Shown here piece after piece: positions 24,957 through 37,100 of a DNA stretch of 64,000 nt; position 1 is the stretch's first letter; each line of letters starts with the position of its first letter. Below the pieces are notes generated by a model. That model was not told the DNA's origin. It did not search any database and saw only the letters and a list, made by a program, of their open reading frames with translations. The stretch is from Asterochloris sp. CNOR1. Its lineage: Eukaryota > Chlorophyta > Trebouxiophyceae > Trebouxiales > Trebouxiaceae. The DNA is taken from the NCBI GenBank assembly GCA_963969365.1, contig OZ017756.1, positions 1,674,001 to 1,738,000 on the forward strand. The letters run 5' to 3'. Position numbers and translations under genes: made by a program.

Positions 24957-27835
24957 TCAGAAGGGGCGCTCTGCCAACATGGTTGCAATGGAGGGCTGAT
25001 CCTCCTCCTCTGCCTCCAGCTCTAGCTGGGGCTGCAGCAGGGACCAAACAATTCACAGATCAAACACTTGAAAGCTGGGGGCCAGACGAGGCTGGGCAGG
25101 AGCCCTTGTGTCTGCACGGCACTCTTGTTGGAGAAGGGCCTGGCCTCTCAAGCAGGATATCAGGCCAAGAAGACCTCACCCGGACAGTGAGCAGCACGCA
25201 GGTGCAGTTCAGGTAGGCTCACCTGTGAGCTGATTGTTTCCTCCATGCAGAACAGCTGCTTTAGGTTGACAAAGGACAGCTCGTCCAGCTGGCGCACCAC
25301 GAGATCAGCAGCAGTCAGCTCATACAAGGGGTTACGACCAGCCACCACAACGCTGGCCATGCCACACTCGCGGGCAGCCTCCACACTCTGCAGCACAGGC
25401 AAAGACTGATGACAGGACTGCCTGGTAGACTATGCGCAGATCTGCCAGCGACATGTGCAATACTGTCAGCCATGTCGTTGCGAATGGCATACACGCTCTG
25501 TAGCAAAAGGAAGCAAGTCGTCTCAGGACGGCCTGTAGACTAGAGATGCCTGGACATTTTGACTCAGTATCTGGCAAATCAAAATTGATGCAGTTTGATA
25601 GGCACCGCAAGACTTTTTCCAAATTGACGCTTCAGATACGAGCTGCGGTACACAGAACACCACTGAGGCTGGTGCCGAGACCTACCTGATTGGAGTTGCC
25701 CACCACGACGCAACGCACAGGGGGCCGTTGCAGCTGCTGGGCTGCATAGAGGTACGCCTCAGGGTCGGGGCGGCCCCTGTACACATCCTCCGCAGTCACC
25801 ACAGCCTCCAGCTGCGTGGCCAGGCCACTGGCCTCCAGCACCTGCTTTACTCGGGCCTCTGGGGCTGAGCAGGCAACTGCAACAGGCACCTGCAGGGACA
25901 TGTGAAAGCACAGGTGTAGTCAAAAGTTATAATGGGCAGCTGGGGTGGCTGCATACTTGAGACCTGATGTCAACACCACAAGGAAGGGATGCCAGGCAGC
26001 TTGTGGTGCATGCCAGTGCACCTGCAACGCTCATTGCTGCCTGGCTGATGGGTGTCCATAATGGGTGTCCATGATTGATTCCCAAGCCAAGAGATGCTGA
26101 GTGCCTGCATGCAGGGCTGCATGCACTGCCTCTGCCTTGTGGGTGCTTGCAGCATCCCCCTCCCCACGTACAACTGCAAGCACACCCCTGTGTGCATGGC
26201 CTACCGTGTGGGTGTTCAAGGTGTCCATCAGCTTTTGCAAGCCGGAGGGGACAAGGGGCATCCTGTCCCCTAGCAGCTCCCTGTAGATCTCCTCCTTGCG
26301 GGCTGCTAGACGGCGAACCTCCATTGGGTTCCTTGTCCAGCAAAACACCTCTTGGATGACCTGCAGCCGCAGGCACCATGTCAGAGCTCTGAGAAGGGCT
26401 GCAGCGTATGCTTCACATGCAGGCGCATTGCAGCACTGGGGCAGGACAGAGAGCAGGCGCTGAGTGATGGCCACGCTGCTACTCACATGCCGCACTCCTG
26501 GCAATGCAAGCATGTACAGGTGGCAGCTTGCTGTGCCTGAAGCAGAGCAGCGTTTGGTGCAGACACACCTGCTGCCGGCTGGCCCCAAGCAATGCAGTAC
26601 ATGCAGACTTGCCTGCTCTGCCTTCATGCCCTCGGCACTGGAACAAGTGCCTCTTGGCAAAGCAGGCTGTGCAATGTTGCATGGTGCCAGACTTGTGCTC
26701 CACTATTCCAAGCCCTCAAGCCCCATGGTGCTGGCAATAGGAGTATGAATGCAGCCCCAAAGCTGTCAAAGCTGTGCACTACCCAATGAAGCATAGCCTG
26801 TGCTGCTGCGGGGTACTTGCCTGCTCTGCCTTCATGCCCTCAGCCCGTTTGAGGGCATGGTGCAGGGGCCGCGCTTTCTGCTCCTCCCGCCCCAGCTGCT
26901 CCCAGGCTTGGCTGTGCAGCTCAGAGGTGTCCTCCACCAGAACCCCCTCATATTCCATGATGACGCCCATCCAGCCAGGGCCCAGCCTGCAGAAGTGCAA
27001 CATGGTGGTGATGGAGCCATGCCCAGGTGGCAAGTTGTTGGGGAGCAGGCAGCTAGAGACACCCGTCTGCCTTAAGGGAAAGCAGAAGTTGCAGGCCCTG
27101 CTAGCTAGCCAGGACAAAGCCCAGCCTGCAGAGCCAACGACCGGCCATGGTAGGGCTGACTGCGTGCAGGCTTGAGACGAACCCAGGTGCCAGCCTGTAT
27201 CAGGTCATGGTACAAGCACAATTCCCTGCAGTGGGCTTACAGGCATGTATGGTGATGTGGTGGCACAAGGTACTGCATGGCTGATCAAAGCCTGCTACGA
27301 GACAGCAAAAAAAGGGTGTGGCTTGATTCAACAAGCACGAAGCCCAGGTACTGATTGTGCGCACAGGTGGCAGATTCTGGTGACAGCAGCAGCACCTGGA
27401 CATCAGGAGGCTGCCAGCTGGTGCGACAGCATGTGCAGGCAGTAGGTGAGGTGATGCGTGCAGGGGCATGTGCACATCAGCTGACCTGTGCATCCGTTGC
27501 AGCGGGTTGTGCAGTGCAGGATCATCTGCCACGCCCTCCACATTCCGAGGCAGGGGCTTGAGCCGCGTCCCCAAGCTGCCAGCATAGTCCTGAGGGGGCT
27601 CTTGCAATGGCATCTGGAAGCTGGCTGGGCTAAGTGCCAAGCATGTTGCTGGCGCGCGTGTGCCCTGCTCCCGCCCCCGGTCCTGCTGTAGATGTGCTGG
27701 CCTGGGCTGCAGGAGCACTGTGGCGCGGGGAGCCAGGTGGACAGTTTGCAAATCTGATCGTTGCTGCCTGGCCCTCTTTGCAATGCCATGCTGGAGCGGT
27801 GCTCCGGTCGAGAATAAAAGGGCGACTGCCTTCAT
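24957..27835 (-). CDS. PYRP2: HAD-family 5-amino-6-(5-phosphoribitylamino)uracil phosphatase, plastid-type (371 aa)
   Basis: Best match from memory is Arabidopsis PyrP2 (At4g11570), the plastid phosphatase of riboflavin biosynthesis. Six exons: 27486-27835, 26821-26986, 26205-26360, 25686-25889, 25223-25387, 24957-25031; 1,116 nt in frame. The first about 70 residues from the ATG at 27835 are Arg/Ala/Gln-rich with few acids, like a transit peptide. Landmarks: LPRNVEGVADDPALHNPLQR, GWMGVIMEYEGVLVEDT (HAD motif I position), EGMKAEQ, RRLAARKEEIYRELLGD, VACSAPEARVKQVL (motif II Ser region), AEDVYRGRPDPEAYLYAAQQ (motif III), VVVGNSNQSVEAA (motif IV region), NPLYELTAADLVVRQLDEL. Motif I carries Glu-x-Glu where most HAD enzymes have Asp-x-Asp. 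Intron 26361-26820 has a GC donor. An alternative longer start upstream (28058) is in another frame and is not needed. Confidence 0.85.
26607..26633 (-). repeat. Perfect 27-nt copy of the phosphatase exon 2 end including its GC donor
   Basis: Identical over 27 nt to 26815-26841, which holds the codons for EGMKAEQ plus the donor GCAAGT. The copy is 208 bp further into the intron and diverges beyond this block. Confidence 0.9.
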
Positions 27836-28108
27836 CCTGTGGGAAGCTGGTCCTAAGGGTTGTGACGTCTTCCGCAAACTTTTCGAGGGCCGAAGTCTGA
27901 GCGGTTGCACCGAGGCCCCTGTAAGTGGGGTAAGCCTTGCAGAGACAGAAAGACCACCTTTGGCGAATCACGGGCAAATACAGAAAATTACTTGATCTTC
28001 TTTGGTGGTGAACAGGCAATGCCGCAATCCATGCTGTATTAGCTGCTACTGGCTGCATGTCATGTAGTTCTGGAGCTCACATCGGCTGGTGTGACGTTTC
28101 GCTTCACA
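27836..28108. promoter_or_regulatory. Divergent spacer between the phosphatase and coiled-coil genes
   Basis: 273 bases between the two start codons must hold both promoters and 5' UTRs. An open frame from 28058 (-) covers much of it but lacks a donor to join the conserved exons. Confidence 0.4.
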
Positions 28109-31100
28109 ATGAGTGTTTACAGGCTCAAGTTGATCAAACAGGGGTTTGCTGGTTTAGAGTGCGTGGGCAAGGTGGGTTCTGCACGAAATGCTCCCCTATG
28201 TGCCCGTTGGTGCAAAGCATCACTCAACCCATGCCGTGTCTGCAGCTCAGCAAGGATGGCTTGATGTTCACCAGAAACAATGGCGAGCAAATCTGTACTT
28301 TCCCCATTGACAGCATCCTGGCTGTGGCACAGCCAGCACGTACCCAGCTTGATTTGCAGGTAAATGTTATGCTTCGTCTAAATTTCTTGGCTGGGTCTCT
28401 CCCAGGAACACACATGCAGCCGTGCCTGTACCCTGCAGGTGCTGCTGCCAGACGAACACAGTGGCAAGGTCAGGCTTCAAGCTGCAGGGGTTGGGCCCAA
28501 ATTTAGGCCAATCGCGGATCTGTATGAGGAGCTGAACACGGTACATTCTGCATGTGTGGCTCCAAGTCTGATGTGACTCAAATGCCAAGCGTCGCCTTTG
28601 CAGTCCCAAGCACCGAAGCTGCACCCTGCATGCAGCATGACAAGCTGCGTTCTGCCTGTGTCCCCGCCAGATTTCGTTCTGGGTCTCTCCAGGCGCCACG
28701 GATCAGGATTAATGCAGCATTTGCAGCTGCTGCCATGGCGGGGATGAGGCCTCCAGTGGGGCCCTGTAGGGTCCATGTCCGCGATGCTCGTGCAGGCCGT
28801 GCAGCAGCAGCGGGGGAGACGGCACCGGTCCCTCAGCATGCAGCCCCTGCAGGCAGCTGAGGCGCTGAAGCAGCAGTCAGTGCTGCTGGGTGGTGAGGCT
28901 GATGCTGCAGCCTTTATGAGCGATGTGGGGCCATTCGATTATGAGGCCTTCAGGGCACAGGAGGCGCAGGAGGGTGCAGGGAGGCGCCCCCAGGTCCGTC
29001 CAAGCGGATCCTGCTGAGCTGGAAGCATGCTGCTGCCCCGGCCTACAGCTGGAACAAACAGGGCGGCCCCCGCAAGTCTATCTGGTGGCTGCCATTGAGG
29101 GGCCCACAGCTGGACCAGGCCACATGACCCACTCCAGTGTGCTGGCTACGCATGCAACTCCAATGATGCTGCATGAGCTTTGAGGGGTGCTCCAAAGTCG
29201 CACACATGCTGCAGCCTGGATGTGGTCTCAGGCACACCCATATGTGTGCAGGTTGCCTTCGCAGCGCCCACACAGGCTTCACTGGCCAAGGCAGCTCCAC
29301 GCGATGGCACCAGCAGCCCAAGGGGCCCACTGCCTTTCACCCCTGGCTTCCCCAAGTCGCCTGCCCAGTCATCTGCTGACGCAGACAGCTCCAGCGGCGT
29401 CGAGATTGTAAAGTCTCCAGTGCTGGCCAGGTGGGCCTCTTGGCTGGACGCAACATCTGATGGGACTCCACAGATATTGCAGCCACCAGCTGCAGAACAG
29501 TGCTGCCTGGTGCCACCTCACGACCAGCTTCCACACCAGAGATGTAGACAGCAGCGAGCCAGCTACCGTGTGCATTCTCTGCGCAACAGCTCCCTGCTGC
29601 CGGCCTGTGGGGCCAACTGTTGAGGCTGTCAGCTCTGTAGGCAGCCAGCAAGCTGGACTGGCGCTGTGGTTATGACCATCCAGCATGCTGAATCTGGTGT
29701 CAATCTGCTGCAGGGGCACTGTGAGCGACGCTGACGCTGTCAGCCCAGTCTCTAGCCTGCCAGCCACGCCTGACGGGGGCAAGCGAGCCCGTGCAGATGT
29801 GCTCCGCACAGGCAGCCAGCAGGTGGGTTGTGACAGTAGCCGCTCATGGCTTGAGCTGGCAGCTGCAGGGGCTTTGAGTTTGAGTTGATCGTCTGGACAT
29901 TCAGCCAGTAGGAGTTCTATGTAGCCTGCGGCTCCTCCCCCTGTGGCTGTTGGCGTGCTGCAAGCTCTATCAAGCAGTACACCGTCATTGCTGCTTGATT
30001 GCAGCTGCCCAGCCCCCTGCGTCCCAGCACGACGCCGACAGCTGCCAGCGATCTGCAGTCGCAGCTGGACGCTTTGGATGACGAGCCCAGCAGCGCGGCA
30101 GGGACGCCCATCAAGAGGTCTGTGCCTGCAGCCCCAGCCGCAGCAGCCCTGCTGGGGCAGGGGTCCCTGCCGCGGGCACCGTCCAGCACTCCTGGGCAGG
30201 TGCGTGGCGATGCCTGGTGTCTTTGTGGGCCGGCACTGTTAGGTTGGCTGTGTATGGTATCTGTCAATGGTGGCTGCGAGTGTCTGTTTGCATGCCATCT
30301 GACAGCTGATGTGTTCTGCTGCATATGCCTGCACCACCAGCTGTGTGCAAGCGTATCATTTGCTGCATGCTGCTGTGAGTGCATGCTTCTTGTCTATGTC
30401 TGGGGCCGAGGCGTTTCTCTGTGTTGGCTGGGCAAGCAGATAGGAAGCCACAAACAGGCTCAGCAACTGCAGCAACCATCGGGGCTCTGTGTGGAAACTA
30501 TGCCAGGTCCCACGTCTTGACCTGATCAGGCACAAGCTGGACGCAAAGTCATGTGCAAGGATTGTTGCGGTGAAAACCATCGACAAGGCCTTGCTCTGCA
30601 GATGCCCCAGCAGCAGATGCAGGAGGGGCTGGCTGCCGCCCAGAAGCTGCTGCTGGCCTCGAGGGCTCAGCACTCTGCAGAGATGGCTGCCCTGAAGCAA
30701 CAGCTGGCAGCAGCCCAGCAGAGCAGCCAGCAGAGCGCCCAGCAGGGAGCAACCACGTCTGCTGAGCTGAATCAGGCCAAGAAGGTGAGCAGCACCCAAG
30801 GGGTGGCTCAAATGCTTGCCTGTGCCTCTTGGCTCTTAGTCAAAAGCAGTCTTGGCTAGCCAGCAAATCAAATCAGTCAGGGCGGCTGCTAGTTGCATTG
30901 CAGCTCAGCAGCTAAGCATGCCTTGGTGAGACCAGCTTATGTCACGAATGGAGTCCAACAAGTGATATGTGCCCACAATAAGCACACCGTCAGACAGAAA
31001 AAACATATATAGCCTTGCTGCCCACTGCAGTGCCCTTGTGTACATATGCTCATGGCTGCAGCTGCCTCATTCTGCTAAACCCCACAAAGCCTGCAGACTG

Positions 31101-34100
31101 TGCCGCACAGGGATGCCTGCTGCCGCTGATGAGGCACGCGACCACCTGCAGGTCCTGCCCGCTGTGGCTGCTGAGGCACCTGCCCACCTGCAGGTCTTGG
31201 CAGAAAAGGATGCTCAGGTGGCCAGCCTGCGGCAGGAGCTGGCCCATGCGTCTTCAGGAGCAGGGGAGACCAATGATGAGGTCATCCGTCTCAAGGCAGA
31301 GCTAGAGTCTTCCCACCAGGTGGTCCAGGGCTGCACGTCTGGGCTGTGCCTCTTGGCGCCAGTCTCGCAGAACGCCTTGTGGCATTCGCAGCACTCAAAG
31401 GCTGTTGCCATTCAAACAGCCAGGCAGCCTTCTGAAGGCTGCTGTACTTGCTCTGGGACAGACTGCCTTGAGTGCTCTGGGGCTGTGCATGTGGATCGCG
31501 TTCACACTGCACGGGTGGCATGGCAGCGATCGGATGCCGAAGGCAATTCCTGGCCTTCACTGTCTCTGAGCGGCAATTATCTGATTGGGGAACCACATCC
31601 TTGTCGTTGCTCTCCTGGGGCAATGTCTGGCCATCTGAAGCCCTGTGTGAACTGCTGCAGGACTCCATGACAGAGCAGCCTCTTCCTCAGCGGAATACTG
31701 CACGTTACTGTTACTAAGTCTGGCAGTGGCACCTTGCAGGAGATGCAGCTGCACAGGAAGCGCCAGGAGTCAGTATTCAACATGTGACAGTGCATAACAG
31801 CATGGTCCATCACTTTTGCAGGAGGTGCAGCAGCTGCAACAGCACATGAGCCAGCGGGAGCGTGCGGGTGACCAGATTGAGCAGCAGATCCTAGCGCTGC
31901 AGAAGCAGCTGAGGGAGGCGCACTTTGAGGCTACCATGCAGGCAGCCACGCGTGAGAAAGTGGAGCGGGAGCTCACCGAGGTGGAACCCCATGAATAGCA
32001 AAGTGTACAGCTCCTGTGGGATCTGAATGACTCAACTGGACAGCTCTGTACACTTGGCTTGGGAAGCGTACGCCTTGGTCTGCACCTGCCTGTGCATTGA
32101 GAGCTGGTGTTCTGAGATGCGGAACTGTATGTCACAGTTGTGCATATTGAGCCCAGACTGCACTGCTCTTGGTGCACAACAAGAAGATCCTGCCCACTGC
32201 ATGCTTTACATCAGCCACCACCCTGCAGGCTGCCTGAGCCGTCAGGTTGACATCATAGAGAGCCATTATCCGCAGGCAACATATACCAACCAGTCGTGCC
32301 CAGCTGCTTGCTTGGGGCCACCAATGCCCTGCAGGCTGTCGGGAGCGGAGCCAGCTCAGAATTGTGCAGAGCCATCAGGCCCCGTCGACAGCAGACAATG
32401 GTCGTGCAGCTGCTTACTTGTGCTGGCCACCGCCCTGCAGGCTGTGGGCAGCGGCCGGGTCAGCATTGAGGAGAGCCACCAGGCGCTGGCCTCAGCCGAA
32501 GCCAGGCTGCGGCAGCTGGAGCAGGAGCTGCGTGACGCACGTGCCAAGGGCACAGCTGCTGATCAGGAGGTGGCTGGCCTGAAGCAGCAAGTGGCTGAGT
32601 ATGATGATGAGCTGACGGAGGCGGCCCAGACCATCTTTGCACAGCAGCAGAATGAAGCCAAGTGAGTGTGCCCCTTTCATATAATGACAGATGTGTGTGT
32701 GTTGCACAGCGCAGCCTGCCAAGGTTGATGTGTTGGGGCTGTGTGGTTCAAGCCCTGGCACTGAGATGCATGTTTCAGCACTTTCAAGATCCAGGACCAC
32801 CTTGCGCAGCAGCAGGCTTCATCTGGCCTGGCTCAGCTGTGTGCCTCCTCACCAACATGGAAGGTTGTGCCTTGTGCAGCAGGCCAAAAAGGGCCGTAAT
32901 GCTAAAGTCAGCTGCTTTGCTCATCAGGGGCCTACATGGTCAGCATGTGTGCTATTGTGGTGGATTCCCTCCCGCACTCAACCCAGCTGCTGTGGCATGG
33001 CAGCTCCAGCCATGCAGGTGGCTCCTGTACAAGCATGACATGCCTGCATTGCAATGTCATTGGCATCCTGCCTGGATGCCCACAGGTGGCAGCAGCTGCT
33101 GCAGCGTCAGGAGGCTGAGGTGGCAGAGATGCAGCGCCAGCTAAGCCTGGCGGAGCAGGTGGTGGCCAGCGCCGCTGCAGACTGGGAGGCACAGCTGCAG
33201 GCCCAGCTGCAGCGCTGCCAGCAGCTGCAGGACCAGGCTGCGCAGCATGAGAGTGCGCTGCAGGTGGCTGCTCAGGTGAGTCTCGAGGATGGATGATGGG
33301 GCTTGGCTGACTTGGCTTGGGAGAGGCTCTGGGAAGGGGGGTTTGCAAATACTACAGCTGGCGTGGCTGAATGGGCTTGTCAGAGCCGTTGAGAAGGGAG
33401 TATTGCCAAGACTGCAGGTTGCAGCCCAGGTGGACGCCTCAATCATGCCGGTCTCTGGGGTGTCATGGGCAGTGCTTGGGAAGGCAGCAGGGCTGTCTGC
33501 AGCTGCTGTCTAAGGACAGGTGGCTTACCATGAGTTTGCCCTCCACATGGCTGCTCACTTGCATTGTTGGGGTCCTTCAGATACAGCAGTGGCCGCTTCA
33601 CAAGTCATGTCCAGGTCATGCTTGTTCCAGCAGCTCTGTTGACAGAAATCTTGTCGTGCCTTCAGCAGCAGCAAACATCGCACCAATGGTGTCGGTGCAG
33701 CAACTCTCTGAGCAGGATGTGCCATGAGACAAGTGTGATTTCAGGGACCTGCAAGGCAGGCTACACTGTGTTAGGCTTGAACAGATTGCTGCCTGTTGAT
33801 GCAGGCAGGTACTCAGCGCATGCTGGCAGTAATTTCAGAGCCTGCTGCAAGCTCAGCCTGGCGCACTGCTGCACTCTGGACACTGGCTGAGTATGCAGCC
33901 GCCTGTTGATACAGGACCGGGCAGCCACCCAGCGCATGCTGGCAGCTGCAGAGACGAAGGCTGCTGCCGGCACTGCTGAACTCACACAGCTGAGGGAGGA
34001 GGCTGCAGCTGCCGCAGAGGGGCGCAAGGGAGATCGCGCGGCACTGGCAGCTGTGCAGGCGGAGCTGCATGCCAAGCAGGCCCTGCTGGCCTCTGCTGAA

Positions 34101-37100
34101 GAGCGTCTGGGGGCTGCAGGGACCCTAGAGAAGCAGCACAGTCTGCTGCAGGTCAGCGCAAGACAGTGCTTGGCGTCAAGTTGACTACAGGTCCAGGTGC
34201 TATGCTTGGCGCTGCAAAGGCAACACACCTGTTGCAGGACAGCTTGCTGCTTGTGCCCAAGTACTGACTCACAGGACACATGACTAAAGGTTATGAGGCT
34301 GCATTCAGCAGGCAGTGTGGCTCCATCAAGTTAGCTGGCAGAGCCAATCATGCGGCAGCAGCGTGGCGCCAAGATCCTCTGGGCGACGCTGCCATTGCAC
34401 CTGTGTTGCTCCTGCTGCAATACGTACCCCTTGCTGCCTGCAGCAGCCAATGCCTGCATGCCTGCGACACCAGCATCGCTATCTCCCCTCCTGCACCCAA
34501 TAACTTCTCTCTGCCCCTTGCCGTCTGCAGAAGCACCAGCAGTCCTGTTGCTCCTGCTGCATTTGACAGTCCCTGGCCCCTGCTGCCTGCAGCGCTCAAT
34601 GAGCTTGCAGAGGCACCAGGCTGACTCTGAGGCCCACCTCTTGGAGGAGTCCAGGGCAGCCCAGGCTGCCCTGCAGGAGCAGCTGCGCACCCTGCAGGGC
34701 CAGTACGCCGCCAAGCAGGAGGCAGAGCATGCTGCTAGCTCAGAGCTTGGCAGATTGCGCCAGCAGCTGTCCGCTGCGCAGTCTGCGGCTGCCACCTCGG
34801 AGGCAGCCAAGCAGCAGCTGGGGGCTCAGCTGCAGGCGGCGCAGCATTCCATGGAGCTGCTGCAACAGCAGGTGACGCAATGCCATGCGACTGGACACTC
34901 TGCAGTCCCTCCCCACTGCAGCCTTCCTGCTTTTGCACTGAGTGCTCCCCCCAGAGTGGCGTGAGCATCTTTGCAGTAGCCGGCTTTCCAGCTGCAGATG
35001 TGAGCCCTCAGCAGATTGCAGCATGTGGTGCCCTGCCTGCAAGACATTGAACTGTCAGTGTGCATGGCTGCCACTCATGAGTGCTGCCCAGGTGAGGGCC
35101 TGCCTTTTCTGCAAGCAGCTGTGCGCAAGCAGGCCAGGCACTGCAGCAAGGCAGCTGTTGTCTGCTGGTCAGGTTGTTGCAGGCAGGTGTGTTGCAACCT
35201 TTCCTGCCCTGCCCCCCCTGCAGGCTGGCACCAGGGCCGGCGCGGACAGTGCCCTGCTGAAGGGCGCCCAGCAGCAGGCGGCGGCCCTGAAGCAGAGCCT
35301 GGAGGTCAGCGAGCACCTGGCAGAGACGCGGGCGGCAGAGCTGCTGGCTATGCAGGAGAAGGTCTTCGCCACGGAGCAGCAGCTGGCAGCCGCGCAGAGT
35401 CAGGGAGGGCTGGACAGGCAGGCACTCGAGTCCAGCAGGCGCCAGCTGGAGGTGCTGCAGGTGGGCCTGCAGGCTTTGGAAGGATTGCGTGCTCTGCGCG
35501 CGAGGCGCTCAGGCTCCAGCAGGCGCAGCTGTAGATGTAGCAGGTGGGGCTGTGGGGTCAAGCAGGGGGGTCAGCAAGTAGGCTGCTGGTGCCCTTCACA
35601 GGTGGCCTGCCTTGCATGTCCTGGCTGGCCGATGGTGCTTAGACTGCACCATGGAGGTGCACCCTGCTGCATTAGTGAAGGTCAGACACCTAGTGGCGAG
35701 TGCAACATCTGCAGGCAGGGGCCCAAGACTTCAACTTCACTGAGATGCAGCCTCGTCAGGCAGGCAGCCTGCTGCAGCTTCTGTGAATGCAGTGTTCCCC
35801 ACCTGCAGGGAGTTGGCTGACAATTTGCAGAGACGCCTTGCCCAAACTGCAGGTGCACACATGACAAGGGTGTGGCCAGCAGCATGCAGTGGGCCTGGTG
35901 CATTTGGCTTGGAACGCTGGCAGCCGGCCAGGGCCTCATCGCCAGCAGCGCAGAGCAGGGCCGACTCTCTTGGCAGCCTCAGCAGCAGCTGCCAGTGCTT
36001 ACAAAGCACCTTGTTCTTTGATGCTGCTGTCTGTGCAGGATTGTGTGGCCAGCAACGAGCAACATGCTACCGCTCCAGCACCCAGGACTGGTTCAAGTCA
36101 CATGCCTGCCTATGCTGTGCAGGGCTGTGTGGCCACCAGCAGTCAGCAGGCCGATGCCCTCCGTCTCCAGGTGCTGTATCAGCAGCAACTGTGATGGCTT
36201 GCAAGCCACTGTCTCAAACAAACGCTGCTGGCTGTGCAGGGCCGTGTGGCCAGCGCAGCTCAGCAGGCTGGCGCTCTGAGCACCCAGGTGCTGGACCAGC
36301 AGCAGCGCCTGACAGAGCAGGAACAACAGCTCGCGCAGTCAGCCGCTCAGGCCCGTGCAGACAGCCAGACGCTGGCTGCAGAGCGCCAGAGGGCGGCCCA
36401 CCAGGCAGAGACGCTGCAGAGCAGCCTGGCTGGGGCCGAGAGGCGGGCGGAGGAGGCTGATGCATCGCTGGTGGCCCTGCAGCGCAGGCTGGACGAGGTC
36501 TCTGCAGAGCAACAGGTGGGGCGCTACCGCAGCCTGTCTGGGGTCTGGCAGCACCTCTGGCGCTGCAAACTCATGGGAGATTGTGTGCCAAGCTGCAGGT
36601 TGGGGCTTGCAAAAATGTGTACGGGGAGGCTTTGTCATCGTCCTGGCAGGCTGGCTGGGTATGCAACAGCAGCTGCCATGCAAATGGCTCCTCAGGTACT
36701 GCTGACGCAGAGTCGACCCTGGGAGACTTGGCTGGTATGGTTCTGCCAAGGAGCAAGTGCCTGGCCAGCATGTGAACCACCCTGCCTCAAGCAGTAGTCC
36801 ACCAGGCTAAGGCTGCAGTACCCATCCCAGGATTGCATCGGGCGGGAGCTGAGTCAGCACAGGGTGTGCTGGCGCCCTCTCACAGCCCGACTGATGCACC
36901 AAGCTGCAGCTGCCTGAATTCTGCCCTGCAGGAGCTGCAGCAGGAGCTGAGGCAGCGCAAGGCGCAGGCCCAGCAGCTGCACACTAGCCTTGAGGCTGCA
37001 CGGCAGGAGGCTGGGGAGACGAAGGCAGAGTGTGACAGGCTGCGTGGTCAGCTGGAGGCGGCAGAGCAGCAGCACACAAGCACCCGTGAACGGGGGCAGG

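Noticed and set aside
33290-33420. Two related ~58-bp stretches in an intron of the giant gene
   Set aside because: The similarity is real but neither copy overlaps an exon edge, so it was not counted as a ghost exon.
35806-35850. Possible exon ELADNLQRRLAQTA in the giant gene
   Set aside because: After the TGCAG acceptor it is in a phase incompatible with the phase-0 neighbours and would introduce a stop; probably another ghost fragment.
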